Below, piece after piece: positions 25,645 to 34,341 of a stretch of DNA of 64,000 bases. A program made the translations under genes and the position numbers. The DNA is from Novosphingobium huizhouense (GTDB taxonomy: Bacteria; Pseudomonadota; Alphaproteobacteria; Sphingomonadales; Sphingomonadaceae). Below the pieces are notes generated by a model. The model was not told where the DNA came from. It ran no database searches and worked only from the letters and a program-made list of their open reading frames with translations. The stretch's first letter is position 1; the number at the start of each line of letters is the position of its first letter. The stretch is taken from positions 1,240,001-1,304,000 of the forward strand of contig NZ_JAILXZ010000001.1 in assembly GCF_020179475.1 (NCBI RefSeq), given 5' to 3'.

Positions 25645-26316
25645 TCAGGCGTTGACGTCGGCGTAGTGCGCGGGCGGGTGGATCACGTCCATCCGTTCGG
25701 AAAGTAGCGGTCGAAAGCTGGGGCGGCTCTTGAACACAGAGTACCACCCTCTTGCCTGTTCGTGCTGCGACCAGTCGATGCCGCCGAGGTAGTCCGCCAC
25801 CGAAATCTGCGCCGCCGCGGTAAGGTCGGCGAGGCTCATCGTCGCGCCGGCCAGCCAGGGGCGGTGGTCGATCAGGTAGTCGATGTAGTCGAGGTGCAGG
25901 TTCGCCATGCGCATCGCTTCGCGCAGCAGGCGCGAATCGGGCGACTGACGATAGACAAGCCGCTTCTTCATCCGCTCTTCGAGCAGCGGGTGGGTGACAT
26001 CGGCGAAGAAGTTTTCGTCGAACAAGGCGATCAGGCGACGGATTTCCGCGCGATTGGTCGCAGTTCCGTTGATCATCGGCGCCTTGTCGATGGTTTCCTC
26101 GAAATATTCGCAGATCGCGCGGCTGTCGACGATGGTGATCTGACGCTCGGGATTGTGGATCACCGGTGTGCGCAGCGCGGGATTGAGGTTCTGGAACTCG
26201 TCGCGCTGCTCCCACGGATTCTCGCGGATGAGATCGTAGGCGACGCCCTTTTCCGACAGCAGCAGGCGGACCTTGCGCGAGAAGGGGCAGAGGGGGAACT
26301 GATAGAGTTGCCACAT
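25645..26316 (-). CDS. Glutathione S-transferase family protein
   Basis: 223 residues. The N-terminal thioredoxin-like domain starts MWQLYQFPLCPFSRK, with Cys10 in a CPFS motif; the cis-Pro and glutathione-binding Ser lie in TPVIHN and VDSRAICEY. The C-terminal half is the usual helical GST domain. A Cys at the N-terminal active site suggests a beta- or omega-like enzyme with thiol transferase activity; the substrate is unknown. The frame is open upstream to 26526, but the domain starts at 26316. It diverges from ku. Confidence 0.87.
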   Translation of the reverse strand: MWQLYQFPLCPFSRKVRLLLSEKGVAYDLIRENPWEQRDEFQNLNPALRTPVIHNPERQITIVDSRAICEYFEETIDKAPMINGTATNRAEIRRLIALFDENFFADVTHPLLEERMKKRLVYRQSPDSRLLREAMRMANLHLDYIDYLIDHRPWLAGATMSLADLTAAAQISVADYLGGIDWSQHEQARGWYSVFKSRPSFRPLLSERMDVIHPPAHYADVNA

Positions 26317-26447
26317 GATTCTGCGGTCAATGGACGATCGCGGCGGGCCAAGTCCAGCGCCCCAGCGCCCGCCCGGCGATTTTTGCACCGGGAACCTGCA
26401 CGGCCAGCCGGATTCTAGAACCTTGCACGGACAAGCGCGAGGGTAAG

Positions 26448-27308
26448 ATGGCGGCAAGGGCATATTGGCAGGGGCAGATCCGGCTGGCGCTCGTCTCGAT
26501 CCCGGTCGAGGTCTATTCGGCGACACGGTCGGGCGCGGCGATCTCGTTCAGCCAGATCCACGAGCCAAGCGGCAAGCCGATCAACTACGAGAAGGTGGTG
26601 GCCGGGATCGGGCCGGTCGACCGCGACGAGATCGTCAAGGGCTACGAAGTGAGCCGGGGCGAATACGTGCTGCTCGACGACGACGAGATCGAGGCGGTCA
26701 AGATCGAAAGCCGCAAGACGCTGGAGCTCGTGCAGTTCGTCGATGCCGACGAGATCGAGCCGCTGTGGTACGAGAAGCCCTTTTACGTCGTGCCGGCCGA
26801 CGACCTTGCCGAGGAAGCCTATGTCGTGCTGCGCGAGGCGCTGCGCGCGGCGCGCAAGGTGGCGCTGGGGCAATTGTCGGTGCGCGGGCGCGAGCAGCTG
26901 GTGAGCCTGAAGCCGTGCGGGCGGGGCATCGTGCTGGAAGTGCTGCGCTATGCCGACGAGGTGCACAAAGCGCGCGGGTTCTTTGCCGAGATCCCCGAAG
27001 ATGCGCCATCCGAGGACCTGCTCGACCTGGCCACCACGCTGATCGAGAAGAAGAGCGCGCCGTTCAAGCCCGAGGAATTCCACGATCGTTACGTCGATGC
27101 GCTGCACCGGCTGGTGGAGAAGAAGGTCAAGGCGCGGGGCAGGAAGATCCTCGAGGACGTGTCCGAACCTGCGCCGCGCGGCGGCAATGTGATCGACCTG
27201 ATGGCGGCGCTCAAGAAGTCGCTGGGCTCAAGCGCGAAGGACGGCAAGGAAGGCACGGCGGAAGCGGCCCCGAAGAAGCGCGTTCCGCCGCGGCGGAAGA
27301 AGGCCTGA
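26448..27308 (+). CDS. ku: Non-homologous end-joining protein Ku
   Basis: 286 residues. The prokaryotic Ku core begins WQGQIRLALVSIPVEVYSAT and extends to about residue 250. The protein forms a ring on broken DNA ends and recruits LigD. The C-terminus is a Lys/Arg-rich tail (KKRVPPRRKKA), as in other Ku proteins where the tail aids DNA binding. It lies three bases upstream of ligD, which indicates one operon for end joining. Confidence 0.95.
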   Translation: MAARAYWQGQIRLALVSIPVEVYSATRSGAAISFSQIHEPSGKPINYEKVVAGIGPVDRDEIVKGYEVSRGEYVLLDDDEIEAVKIESRKTLELVQFVDADEIEPLWYEKPFYVVPADDLAEEAYVVLREALRAARKVALGQLSVRGREQLVSLKPCGRGIVLEVLRYADEVHKARGFFAEIPEDAPSEDLLDLATTLIEKKSAPFKPEEFHDRYVDALHRLVEKKVKARGRKILEDVSEPAPRGGNVIDLMAALKKSLGSSAKDGKEGTAEAAPKKRVPPRRKKA

Positions 27309-27311
27309 GCC

Positions 27312-29858
27312 ATGGCCAAGAAGCCGGTCGATCCGCTCGAAGCCTATAACGCCAAGCGCGATTTCGCGAAGACGGCAGAGCCTGCGGGCAAGCGCGCGGC
27401 GGGGAAGGGCGGCAATCGCTTCATCGTGCAGAAGCACGATGCAACGCGGCTGCACTGGGATTTCCGGCTGGAAATCGACGGCGTGCTCAAGTCCTGGGCG
27501 GTAACGCGCGGGCCGAGCCCTGACCCGGACGACAAGCGGCTGGCGGTGCGGACCGAGGACCATCCACTGTCCTATGCTGACTTCGAGGGGACGATCCCCA
27601 AGGGCGAATATGGCGGCGGCACCGTGATGCTGTGGGACCGGGGCACCTGGGCGCCGATCGCGGGCAAGTCGGCCAAGGATCTCGACAAGGGGCATCTGCA
27701 CTTCACGCTCGAGGGCGAGCGGATGAAGGGGGAGTGGATCATCTTCCGGCTGAAGCCGAGGGGGAAGGAAACCCGCGAAAACTGGCTGCTGCGCAAGGTG
27801 GAGGATGCCTTCGCCGAAAAGGGCGACGTGCTGGTGGAGCGCGGGTTGACCTCGGTACTGACCGGGCGGACGATGGCCGAGATCGAGGGCGACGTGAAGG
27901 GCGAGCATTCGCTGAAAGGCAAGAAGGGCAAGGCCTTTGCCGCCGAGATGGAGGCGGCGGCCAAGCGCAATGCCAAAGTTGCGCCTGCGCGCAAGAAGGC
28001 AGGCAGGGCGGCGCAGGGCGCCAAGGGCTTGCCCGCCTTTCGCTCGCCGCAGCTGGCCACTCTGGTGGACAGCGTGCCGGCCGGAAACGGCTGGATGCAC
28101 GAGATCAAGTTCGACGGCTACCGCGCGCTGGTCGCGACCGATGGTATGGAGGTGCGCGTCTATACCCGCAACGGGCTCGATTGGACCGACAAGTTCGCTC
28201 CGCTGGTGCGCGAGCTTGCCAGACTGGAGCTGCCGCCTGCGCTGATCGACAGCGAGATCGTCGCCTATGACGACAAGGGCAATCCCGACTTTTCGAGTCT
28301 GCAGAAAGTGCTGAAGCGCGGCCACGGCGCGCAGGACGAGACCACGCCGCTATCGTTCCACGCCTTCGACCTGCTCGAGCTGGATGGAGAGGATCTGGCC
28401 ACGCTGCCCAATATCGAGCGCAAGGAGCGGCTCCACGCTCTGCTGGCGCAGGCCAAGCCGCCGATCCACGTGGCCGACCACGTGATCGGCGCGGGCGAAA
28501 AGCTGTTCAAGGCGATGTGCGCCGCAGGGCAGGAGGGCGTGATCTCCAAACGGATCGACGCGCCGTACCAGAACCGGCGCAGCAAGAGCTGGCTGAAGGT
28601 GAAGTGCATCCTGCGGCAGGAGTTCGTGATCATCGGCTGGAAGAAGTCGAGCGCGCGGGGGCGGCCGTTTGCGTCGCTGCTGCTGGCGCAGAACGAGGGC
28701 AAGAAGCTGGTTTACAAGGGCAATGTCGGCACCGGGTTCGGCGGCGGGGCGATGGAGGAACTGGCCGCTGCAATGGGCAAGCTGGTGGTGGAGACGGCCC
28801 CCGCCGAAGTGCCGCGCGAAGACCGGCGCGGGGTGACATGGATGAGGCCCGAGCTGGTGGCCGAGATCGCCTTTGCCGAATTCACCGCCGAGGGATCGGT
28901 GCGCCACGCGAGTTTCGTGGGGCTGCGGGGCGACAAGCCCGCGTCGCAAGTCGTGCCCGAGCGCGCGGAGGCAGCGCCCGAGGAGGGGGACGTGGGCGCC
29001 GAGGTGAAGATCAGCAATCGCGACCGGGTGATCTTTCCCGAAAGCGGCGAAACCAAGGGCATGCTGGCAGACTGGTACGCCCAGATGGCGCCGCTGATGC
29101 TGCCGTTCGTGGGCCGCCGTCCGGTGAGCCTGGTGCGCTGTCCGCAAGGGCGCGGGAAGAAGTGCTTTTTCCAGAAGCATGACAGCGGCAGCTTCGGCGA
29201 TCACGTGCGGCAGGTGCCGATTGCCGAAAAGGATGGGCATGCCGAGGACTACATCTACGTCGAGGATGCGGAGGGGCTGCTGACCTGCGTGCAGATGGGC
29301 ACGATCGAGTTCCACACCTGGGGCGCGCGGGTGGATGACGTCGAGGCACCGGACCGGATGATCTTCGACCTCGATCCCGACGAGGGGCTCGGCTGGGACG
29401 AGGTCCGCCGCGCGGCACGGCACCTGCACGACCGGCTGGCCGACATCGGGCTTGCCAGCTTTGCCATGCTGTCAGGCGGAAAGGGCGTGCACGTGGTGGT
29501 GCCGCTCACGCCGGGCCATTCGTGGGAGGCGCACAAGGACTTCGCGCGGCGCTTTGCCGAAGCGCTGTCGATGGCCGAGCCCGACCGCTTCATCGCCACG
29601 ATGAGCAAGGCGAAGCGCGTGGGCAAGATCTTCATCGATTACTTGCGCAACCAGCGCGGGGCGACGGCGGTTGCCCCCTATTCGGCGCGGGCGCGGGCGG
29701 GGGCGCCGGTCGCGCTGCCGATCGCATGGGGCGAGCTCGACCAGTTCGACAGCGCGCATCCCTACTCGATCCGCGATGCCGAAACGCTGCTGCGGCGCGC
29801 CAAGGGCAAGGGCCTTGCCGGCTGGGGCTTTGCCAGCCAGACGCTGCCCGATCTGTAA
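27312..29858 (+). CDS. ligD: Multifunctional DNA ligase D (LigD)
   Basis: 848 residues with three domains in the order phosphoesterase, ligase, polymerase. The 3'-phosphoesterase domain is at about 35-175 (VQKHDATRLHWDFRLE, IPKGEYGGG). A Lys/Ala-rich linker precedes the ATP-dependent ligase domain, whose adenylated Lys266 lies in EIKFDGYRAL. The C-terminal primase-polymerase domain shows metal-binding Asp686 and Asp688 in IFDLDPDEG. With the preceding ku gene it makes up the two-component bacterial end-joining system. Confidence 0.95.
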   Translation: MAKKPVDPLEAYNAKRDFAKTAEPAGKRAAGKGGNRFIVQKHDATRLHWDFRLEIDGVLKSWAVTRGPSPDPDDKRLAVRTEDHPLSYADFEGTIPKGEYGGGTVMLWDRGTWAPIAGKSAKDLDKGHLHFTLEGERMKGEWIIFRLKPRGKETRENWLLRKVEDAFAEKGDVLVERGLTSVLTGRTMAEIEGDVKGEHSLKGKKGKAFAAEMEAAAKRNAKVAPARKKAGRAAQGAKGLPAFRSPQLATLVDSVPAGNGWMHEIKFDGYRALVATDGMEVRVYTRNGLDWTDKFAPLVRELARLELPPALIDSEIVAYDDKGNPDFSSLQKVLKRGHGAQDETTPLSFHAFDLLELDGEDLATLPNIERKERLHALLAQAKPPIHVADHVIGAGEKLFKAMCAAGQEGVISKRIDAPYQNRRSKSWLKVKCILRQEFVIIGWKKSSARGRPFASLLLAQNEGKKLVYKGNVGTGFGGGAMEELAAAMGKLVVETAPAEVPREDRRGVTWMRPELVAEIAFAEFTAEGSVRHASFVGLRGDKPASQVVPERAEAAPEEGDVGAEVKISNRDRVIFPESGETKGMLADWYAQMAPLMLPFVGRRPVSLVRCPQGRGKKCFFQKHDSGSFGDHVRQVPIAEKDGHAEDYIYVEDAEGLLTCVQMGTIEFHTWGARVDDVEAPDRMIFDLDPDEGLGWDEVRRAARHLHDRLADIGLASFAMLSGGKGVHVVVPLTPGHSWEAHKDFARRFAEALSMAEPDRFIATMSKAKRVGKIFIDYLRNQRGATAVAPYSARARAGAPVALPIAWGELDQFDSAHPYSIRDAETLLRRAKGKGLAGWGFASQTLPDL

Positions 29859-30020
29859 TCGCCGAAAAAAGTGCAAGCCAAGCCGCCTGACTTGCTGTAG
29901 GGGGCAGCGCAACGATGGCCCGGGCGTGTGCGCAAAGGGCATCACTGCCGCGGTGGGAGCGGCATCCACGACAACGACAAGAAAAGATCGGGCCGCACAC
30001 CCGCTCCATAGGCATTTGTT

Positions 30021-31799
30021 ATGACATTCGAAGGACTTAACTCCGCGCTCGACCGGGCGCTGACCGGCCATGGCTATTCGGCGCTGACGCCGGTGCAGGC
30101 CGCCGTGATCGAGGCCGAAGCCAAGGGTCGCGATCTGATCGTTTCTGCCCAGACCGGCTCTGGCAAGACCGTGGCATTCGGCCTGGCCATGAGCGACGAA
30201 CTGCTGGGCGAGCGAGGCGTGCTGCCCCAGGCCGGCGCGCCGCTGGCGCTGGTGATTGCGCCTACCCGCGAACTGGCGCTTCAGGTCAGCCGCGAGCTCG
30301 AGTGGCTCTATGCCGAAACCGGTGCGCGCATCGCCACCTGCGTTGGCGGCATGGACCCGATGCGCGAGCGCCGCACGCTGAACTTCGGCGCGCATATCGT
30401 GGTCGGAACGCCTGGCCGGTTGCGCGACCATATCGAACGCGGCGCGCTTGACTTGTCTAGCTTGCGCGCGGTGGTGCTCGACGAGGCGGACGAAATGCTC
30501 GACATGGGCTTCCGCGAGGATCTGGAAGAACTGCTCGACGCGACGCCGCAGGGCCGCCGCACGCTGCTGTTTTCGGCCACGATGCCGCGTCCGATTGAGA
30601 TGCTGGCGAGCCGCTACACCGACAATGCGCTGCGCATTTCGACGATGAACGCGGCGCGCGGGCATGGCGACATCGCCTACCAGGCGGTGACCGTGGCGCC
30701 GGCCGACATCGAGCACGCCGTGGTCAACCTGCTGCGCCTGCACGAAGCGGAAACCGCGATCCTGTTCTGCGCGACGCGCGACAACGTGAAGCGGCTGCAC
30801 GCGCTGCTGGTCGAACGCGGCTTTGCCGCCGTGGCGCTGTCGGGCGAACACAGCCAGTCGGAACGCAACAACGCGCTGCAGGCCTTGCGCGATCGCCGCG
30901 CCCGCGTCTGCGTTGCCACCGACGTGGCCGCGCGCGGCATCGACCTGCCGTCGCTTTCGCTGGTGGTGCACGTGGAAATCCCGCGCGATGCCGAAACGCT
31001 GCAGCACCGTTCGGGCCGCACCGGCCGCGCGGGCAAGAAGGGCACCGCGGTCATAGTCGTGCCGTTCCCGCGTCGTCGCCGCGTCGAAATGATGCTGCGC
31101 GGGGCGCGGATCGAAGCGGCGTGGATCGATGCGCCGGGGCCGGAGGAAATCCGCGCCGCCGACCGCGAACGCCTGCTCGGCACGCTGCTGCAACCGGTGG
31201 AGGCCGACGAGGCCGACGCCACGCTGGTCCAGGAACTGCTGGCGCACAAGAGCGCCGAGGAACTGGCCATCGCGCTGGTCCGCGCGCATTCGGCCGCGCT
31301 GCCGCAGCCCGAGGATCTGATCGGCAACAGCCCCGAAGCGCGCGCCGAGCGCAAGCGTCCCGGTTTCGAGGACGTGGTGTGGTTCCGGCTTGATGTCGGC
31401 CGTCGCCAGAACGCCGATCCGCGCTGGCTGCTGCCGCTGCTGTGCCGTCGCGGCCATGTGACGCGCGGCGAGATTGGTGCGATCCGCATTTCGGCCAACG
31501 AGACTTTCGTGCAAATCCCGCGCGCGGCGGCCGACCGCTTTGCCCATGCCGTGGCCCGAACGGCGGGTGTCGAAGGCGACGACGAAAGTGGCATCACCAT
31601 CGAGCATTCGGCCCAGCCGCCGCGCGAGATGGCCCGCGACAACCGCCGCGCCGGCCCGCCGAATCGCGGTGAGCGCGCAAACGGCGACCGTCCGCACGGT
31701 GGCGAGCGCGCCTATGGCGATCGTTCGCACGGCGGAGACCGTCCCGGCGGCGCGCCGTTCCGCAAGAAGGTCTACAAGGCCAAGCGCTTCGAGCGCTGA
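30021..31799 (+). CDS. DEAD-box RNA helicase
   Basis: 592 residues. Helicase motifs are in order: a Q motif near the N-terminus, AQTGSGKT (43-50), PTRELALQ, VLDEADEML, SAT and HRSGRTGRAG. After the RecA-like core comes a DbpA-type RNA-binding domain (about 440-520) and a basic Arg/Gly/His-rich tail. This matches the DeaD/CsdA group that remodels RNA in ribosome assembly and cold adaptation. The gene stands alone, with a 162-base gap after ligD. Confidence 0.92.
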   Translation: MTFEGLNSALDRALTGHGYSALTPVQAAVIEAEAKGRDLIVSAQTGSGKTVAFGLAMSDELLGERGVLPQAGAPLALVIAPTRELALQVSRELEWLYAETGARIATCVGGMDPMRERRTLNFGAHIVVGTPGRLRDHIERGALDLSSLRAVVLDEADEMLDMGFREDLEELLDATPQGRRTLLFSATMPRPIEMLASRYTDNALRISTMNAARGHGDIAYQAVTVAPADIEHAVVNLLRLHEAETAILFCATRDNVKRLHALLVERGFAAVALSGEHSQSERNNALQALRDRRARVCVATDVAARGIDLPSLSLVVHVEIPRDAETLQHRSGRTGRAGKKGTAVIVVPFPRRRRVEMMLRGARIEAAWIDAPGPEEIRAADRERLLGTLLQPVEADEADATLVQELLAHKSAEELAIALVRAHSAALPQPEDLIGNSPEARAERKRPGFEDVVWFRLDVGRRQNADPRWLLPLLCRRGHVTRGEIGAIRISANETFVQIPRAAADRFAHAVARTAGVEGDDESGITIEHSAQPPREMARDNRRAGPPNRGERANGDRPHGGERAYGDRSHGGDRPGGAPFRKKVYKAKRFER

Positions 31800-31834
31800 G
31801 GGCGGCTGGGGGCTGATGCTCCCGCCCTTTTGCG

Positions 31835-31920
31835 CTTGTCGAAGGATCGCTCCGAGGCTTTGGGGGGCTGCTGTTCCGCAAGGGGAAGGGTGGCCCTTCG
31901 ACAGGCTCGGGGCGAACGGG
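31835..31920. repeat. Paired CCTTCGACA-type palindromic repeat
   Basis: CTTGTCGAAGG (31835-31845) faces CCTTCGACAGGCTCGGGGCG (31895-31914) in inverted orientation, between two convergent genes. The motif is characteristic of dispersed repeats in sphingomonads. One mismatch separates the arms. It may also help end transcription. Confidence 0.5.
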
Positions 31921-31948
31921 GATAGGGTGGCGGACGTGCGCCCGCTTG

Positions 31949-32410
31949 TCAGATAGGCTCGACCTTCAGGACTTCGATGGCTTCGGCCTTGCCGTTGAAA
32001 TCGACGCGTTCGCCGGCCTCCACATCCATCATCGCGCGCGGGAGCGGGGCGGTGAAGGCGACCTTGCCTTCGCCGGCGTCCGCCTCGTCATGGCCGACGA
32101 TGGCGATGGTGCGCTCCTGCCCGCCCATGCGGAAGGTGACGCGCGTGCCGAAGGCGACGCTTGACCCATCGGCAGGCGCGATGAGCTCGGCGCTGGCGCG
32201 GCGGGCCTTCCAGTAGCGCAAGTACCGCTTGGCGGCCGCGAGCGCGGTCTCTTCGGGTTCGGCGGCGACCAAGGCTTCGAACTGCGCGACGCGGTCTTCG
32301 ATCAGGGCAAGGCCGGTGGGCGTGACCCAGTTGGGACCGGGCGGGATCGGCACTTCGAACTTGGGTTCGAGATGTTCGTCGTCGCTTTCGCGGCGGAAGG
32401 CAACGCTCAT
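31949..32410 (-). CDS. GreA/GreB-family transcription elongation factor
   Basis: 153 residues. The N-terminal part (about 30-75) is a helical hairpin (TPTGLALIEDRVAQFEAL) and the C-terminal part has the FKBP-like GreA/B fold (SVAFGTRVTFRMGGQE, IVGHDEAD). Such factors rescue backtracked RNA polymerase by stimulating transcript cleavage. It is somewhat divergent from standard GreA, so it may be a secondary paralogue. Its start overlaps the stop of the ABC-F gene by four bases (ATGA), which couples the two. Confidence 0.85.
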   Translation of the reverse strand: MSVAFRRESDDEHLEPKFEVPIPPGPNWVTPTGLALIEDRVAQFEALVAAEPEETALAAAKRYLRYWKARRASAELIAPADGSSVAFGTRVTFRMGGQERTIAIVGHDEADAGEGKVAFTAPLPRAMMDVEAGERVDFNGKAEAIEVLKVEPI

Positions 32411-34293
32411 GCACCTTGCTCCTGCGCCAGTTCGTAGGCTTCGCTGGCGTCCATCCAAGCGGTTTCGGCGTATTCCAGTTCCGAAGCCTTGCGACCGCGA
32501 CGTTCCGAAAGCTGGCCCATGGTCAGCTTGGCGAGATCGCCCTTGACGCTGCCGGGCTCGAACATCGCGCGATCGAGCTCGCTGAGTTCGGCCTGGAGCT
32601 TGGCCACGCGCGTTTCCGCCTCGGTCACGGTCTTCTTGAGGCCCTTCAACTGTTCGCGCAGCTGGGCATTGGCGCGGCGATCCTGCTTGCCGCTGCCGCC
32701 CTTGCCGCCCGAGGTGCCTTCGGCCTTTGGCTGGTTGCGGCCCAGCACGAAGTCGATGTAATCCTCCATCGAACCGTTGAATTCGCGTGCGGTGCCTTCG
32801 TCGACAAGCACGAGGCGATCGGCGGTGAGTTCGACCATGTGGCGATCGTGGCTGATCAGCAGGACGGCGCCCTTGTACTCGTTGAGCGCCTGGACCAGCG
32901 CTTCGCGCGCATCGACGTCGAGGTGGTTGGTCGGCTCGTCCAGGATCAGCATGTGCGGCGCATCGCGCGTGACGAGCGCAAGGGCGAGGCGGGCGCGTTC
33001 GCCGCCCGATAGCGTGCCGACTTGCGCCGTCGCGCGCGGGCCGGAAAAGCCGAAGCGGCCCAGTTGCGCGCGCACCGCAGCGGGCGTCTTGCCCGGCATG
33101 GCGCGGGTCATGTGTTCGAGCGGAGTGGCATCGCCCGCCAGCTCTTCGACCTGGTACTGCGTGAAGTAGCCGATCTGCATCTTGCCCGCCGCGTTCATGG
33201 CGCCTTCCATCGGCGCCAGCTGCGCAGCGAGCAGGCGCGCAAGCGTGGTCTTGCCGTTGCCGTTGCGACCCAGCAGAGCAAGGCGATCGTCGGGATCGAT
33301 GCGCAGGTTGAGCCGGCGCAGGATCGGCGTTTCGGCATAGCCGACGGCCGCCAGATCGAGCGTGATCAGCGGCGGGCGCAGTTCTTCCGGGTCCGGGAAA
33401 TCGAACGACAGCGAGGGATCTTCCATCATCGCCGCGATCGGCTGCATCTTGGCCAGCATCTTGGCGCGCGATTGCGCCTGCTTGGCGGTGGAGGCGCGGG
33501 CGCTGTTGCGGGCGATGTAGTCGCGCAACCGTTCGGCCTGCGCTTCCTGTGCGGCGCGCGCGGCGGCCACTTGCGCGGCGCGTTCGGCACGCTGGCGTTC
33601 GAAGCTGTCGTAGCCGCCGGGGTAGAGCGTGACCTTGCCGCCCTGAAGGTGGAGGATGTGGTCGCACACCGAATTGAGCAGGTCGCGCTCGTGGCTGATC
33701 ACCAGCAGCGTGGCGGGGTAGGACTTGAGGAAGTTTTCGAGCCAGAGCGTCGCTTCGAGATCGAGGTGGTTCGACGGTTCGTCGAGCAGCAGCACGTCGG
33801 GCTGGCTGAACAGCAGCGCGGCGAGCGCGACGCGCATCTTCCAGCCGCCCGAGAAGCTGTCGAGCGGCTGGCCCTGCATCTCTTCATCGAAGCCGAGGCC
33901 GGAGAGAATTCGCGCGGCGCGGGCAGGGGCGGTGTAGGCGTCAATCGCGATCAGGCGGTCGTGGACGTCCCCCAGGCGGTTGGGATCGGTGCAGGTTTCG
34001 GCTTCTTCGAGCAGCGCGGTGCGCTCCTTGTCGGCGGCGAGCACGGTTTCGAAGGGCGTGGCATCGCCGGCCGGCGCTTCCTGCGCGATGTAGCCCAGGC
34101 GCGTACCGCGCGGCATCTCGATCTCGCCGTCGTCGGGCTCGATCTGGCCGATCAGCGCCTTCATCAGCGTGGACTTGCCCGCGCCGTTGCGACCGATCAG
34201 GCCGACCTTGCCCTTGGGCGGAATGGCAGCCGAGGCGCGCGACAGGATTTCGCGCCCGCCAAGGCGCACGGTGAGGGACTGGATCGAAAGCAT
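32407..34293 (-). CDS. ABC-F family ATP-binding protein
   Basis: 628 residues, cytosolic, without membrane segments. Two ABC domains carry Walker A GRNGAGKST (34-42) and GRNGNGKTT, signatures FSGGWKMR and LSGGERAR, and Walker B LLLDEPSNHLD and LILDEPTNHLD. The inter-domain linker and a charged C-terminal coiled coil (about 545-620) fit the Uup/YheS type of translation factors acting at the ribosome. It is co-transcribed with the GreA/B-like gene. Antibiotic resistance cannot be inferred. Confidence 0.92.
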   Translation of the reverse strand: MLSIQSLTVRLGGREILSRASAAIPPKGKVGLIGRNGAGKSTLMKALIGQIEPDDGEIEMPRGTRLGYIAQEAPAGDATPFETVLAADKERTALLEEAETCTDPNRLGDVHDRLIAIDAYTAPARAARILSGLGFDEEMQGQPLDSFSGGWKMRVALAALLFSQPDVLLLDEPSNHLDLEATLWLENFLKSYPATLLVISHERDLLNSVCDHILHLQGGKVTLYPGGYDSFERQRAERAAQVAAARAAQEAQAERLRDYIARNSARASTAKQAQSRAKMLAKMQPIAAMMEDPSLSFDFPDPEELRPPLITLDLAAVGYAETPILRRLNLRIDPDDRLALLGRNGNGKTTLARLLAAQLAPMEGAMNAAGKMQIGYFTQYQVEELAGDATPLEHMTRAMPGKTPAAVRAQLGRFGFSGPRATAQVGTLSGGERARLALALVTRDAPHMLILDEPTNHLDVDAREALVQALNEYKGAVLLISHDRHMVELTADRLVLVDEGTAREFNGSMEDYIDFVLGRNQPKAEGTSGGKGGSGKQDRRANAQLREQLKGLKKTVTEAETRVAKLQAELSELDRAMFEPGSVKGDLAKLTMGQLSERRGRKASELEYAETAWMDASEAYELAQEQGA

Positions 34294-34341
34294 CGCGCGC
34301 CCCTAGCAGGGTGGGGCGAAGGGGGAAAGCGCAGCCGCCCG

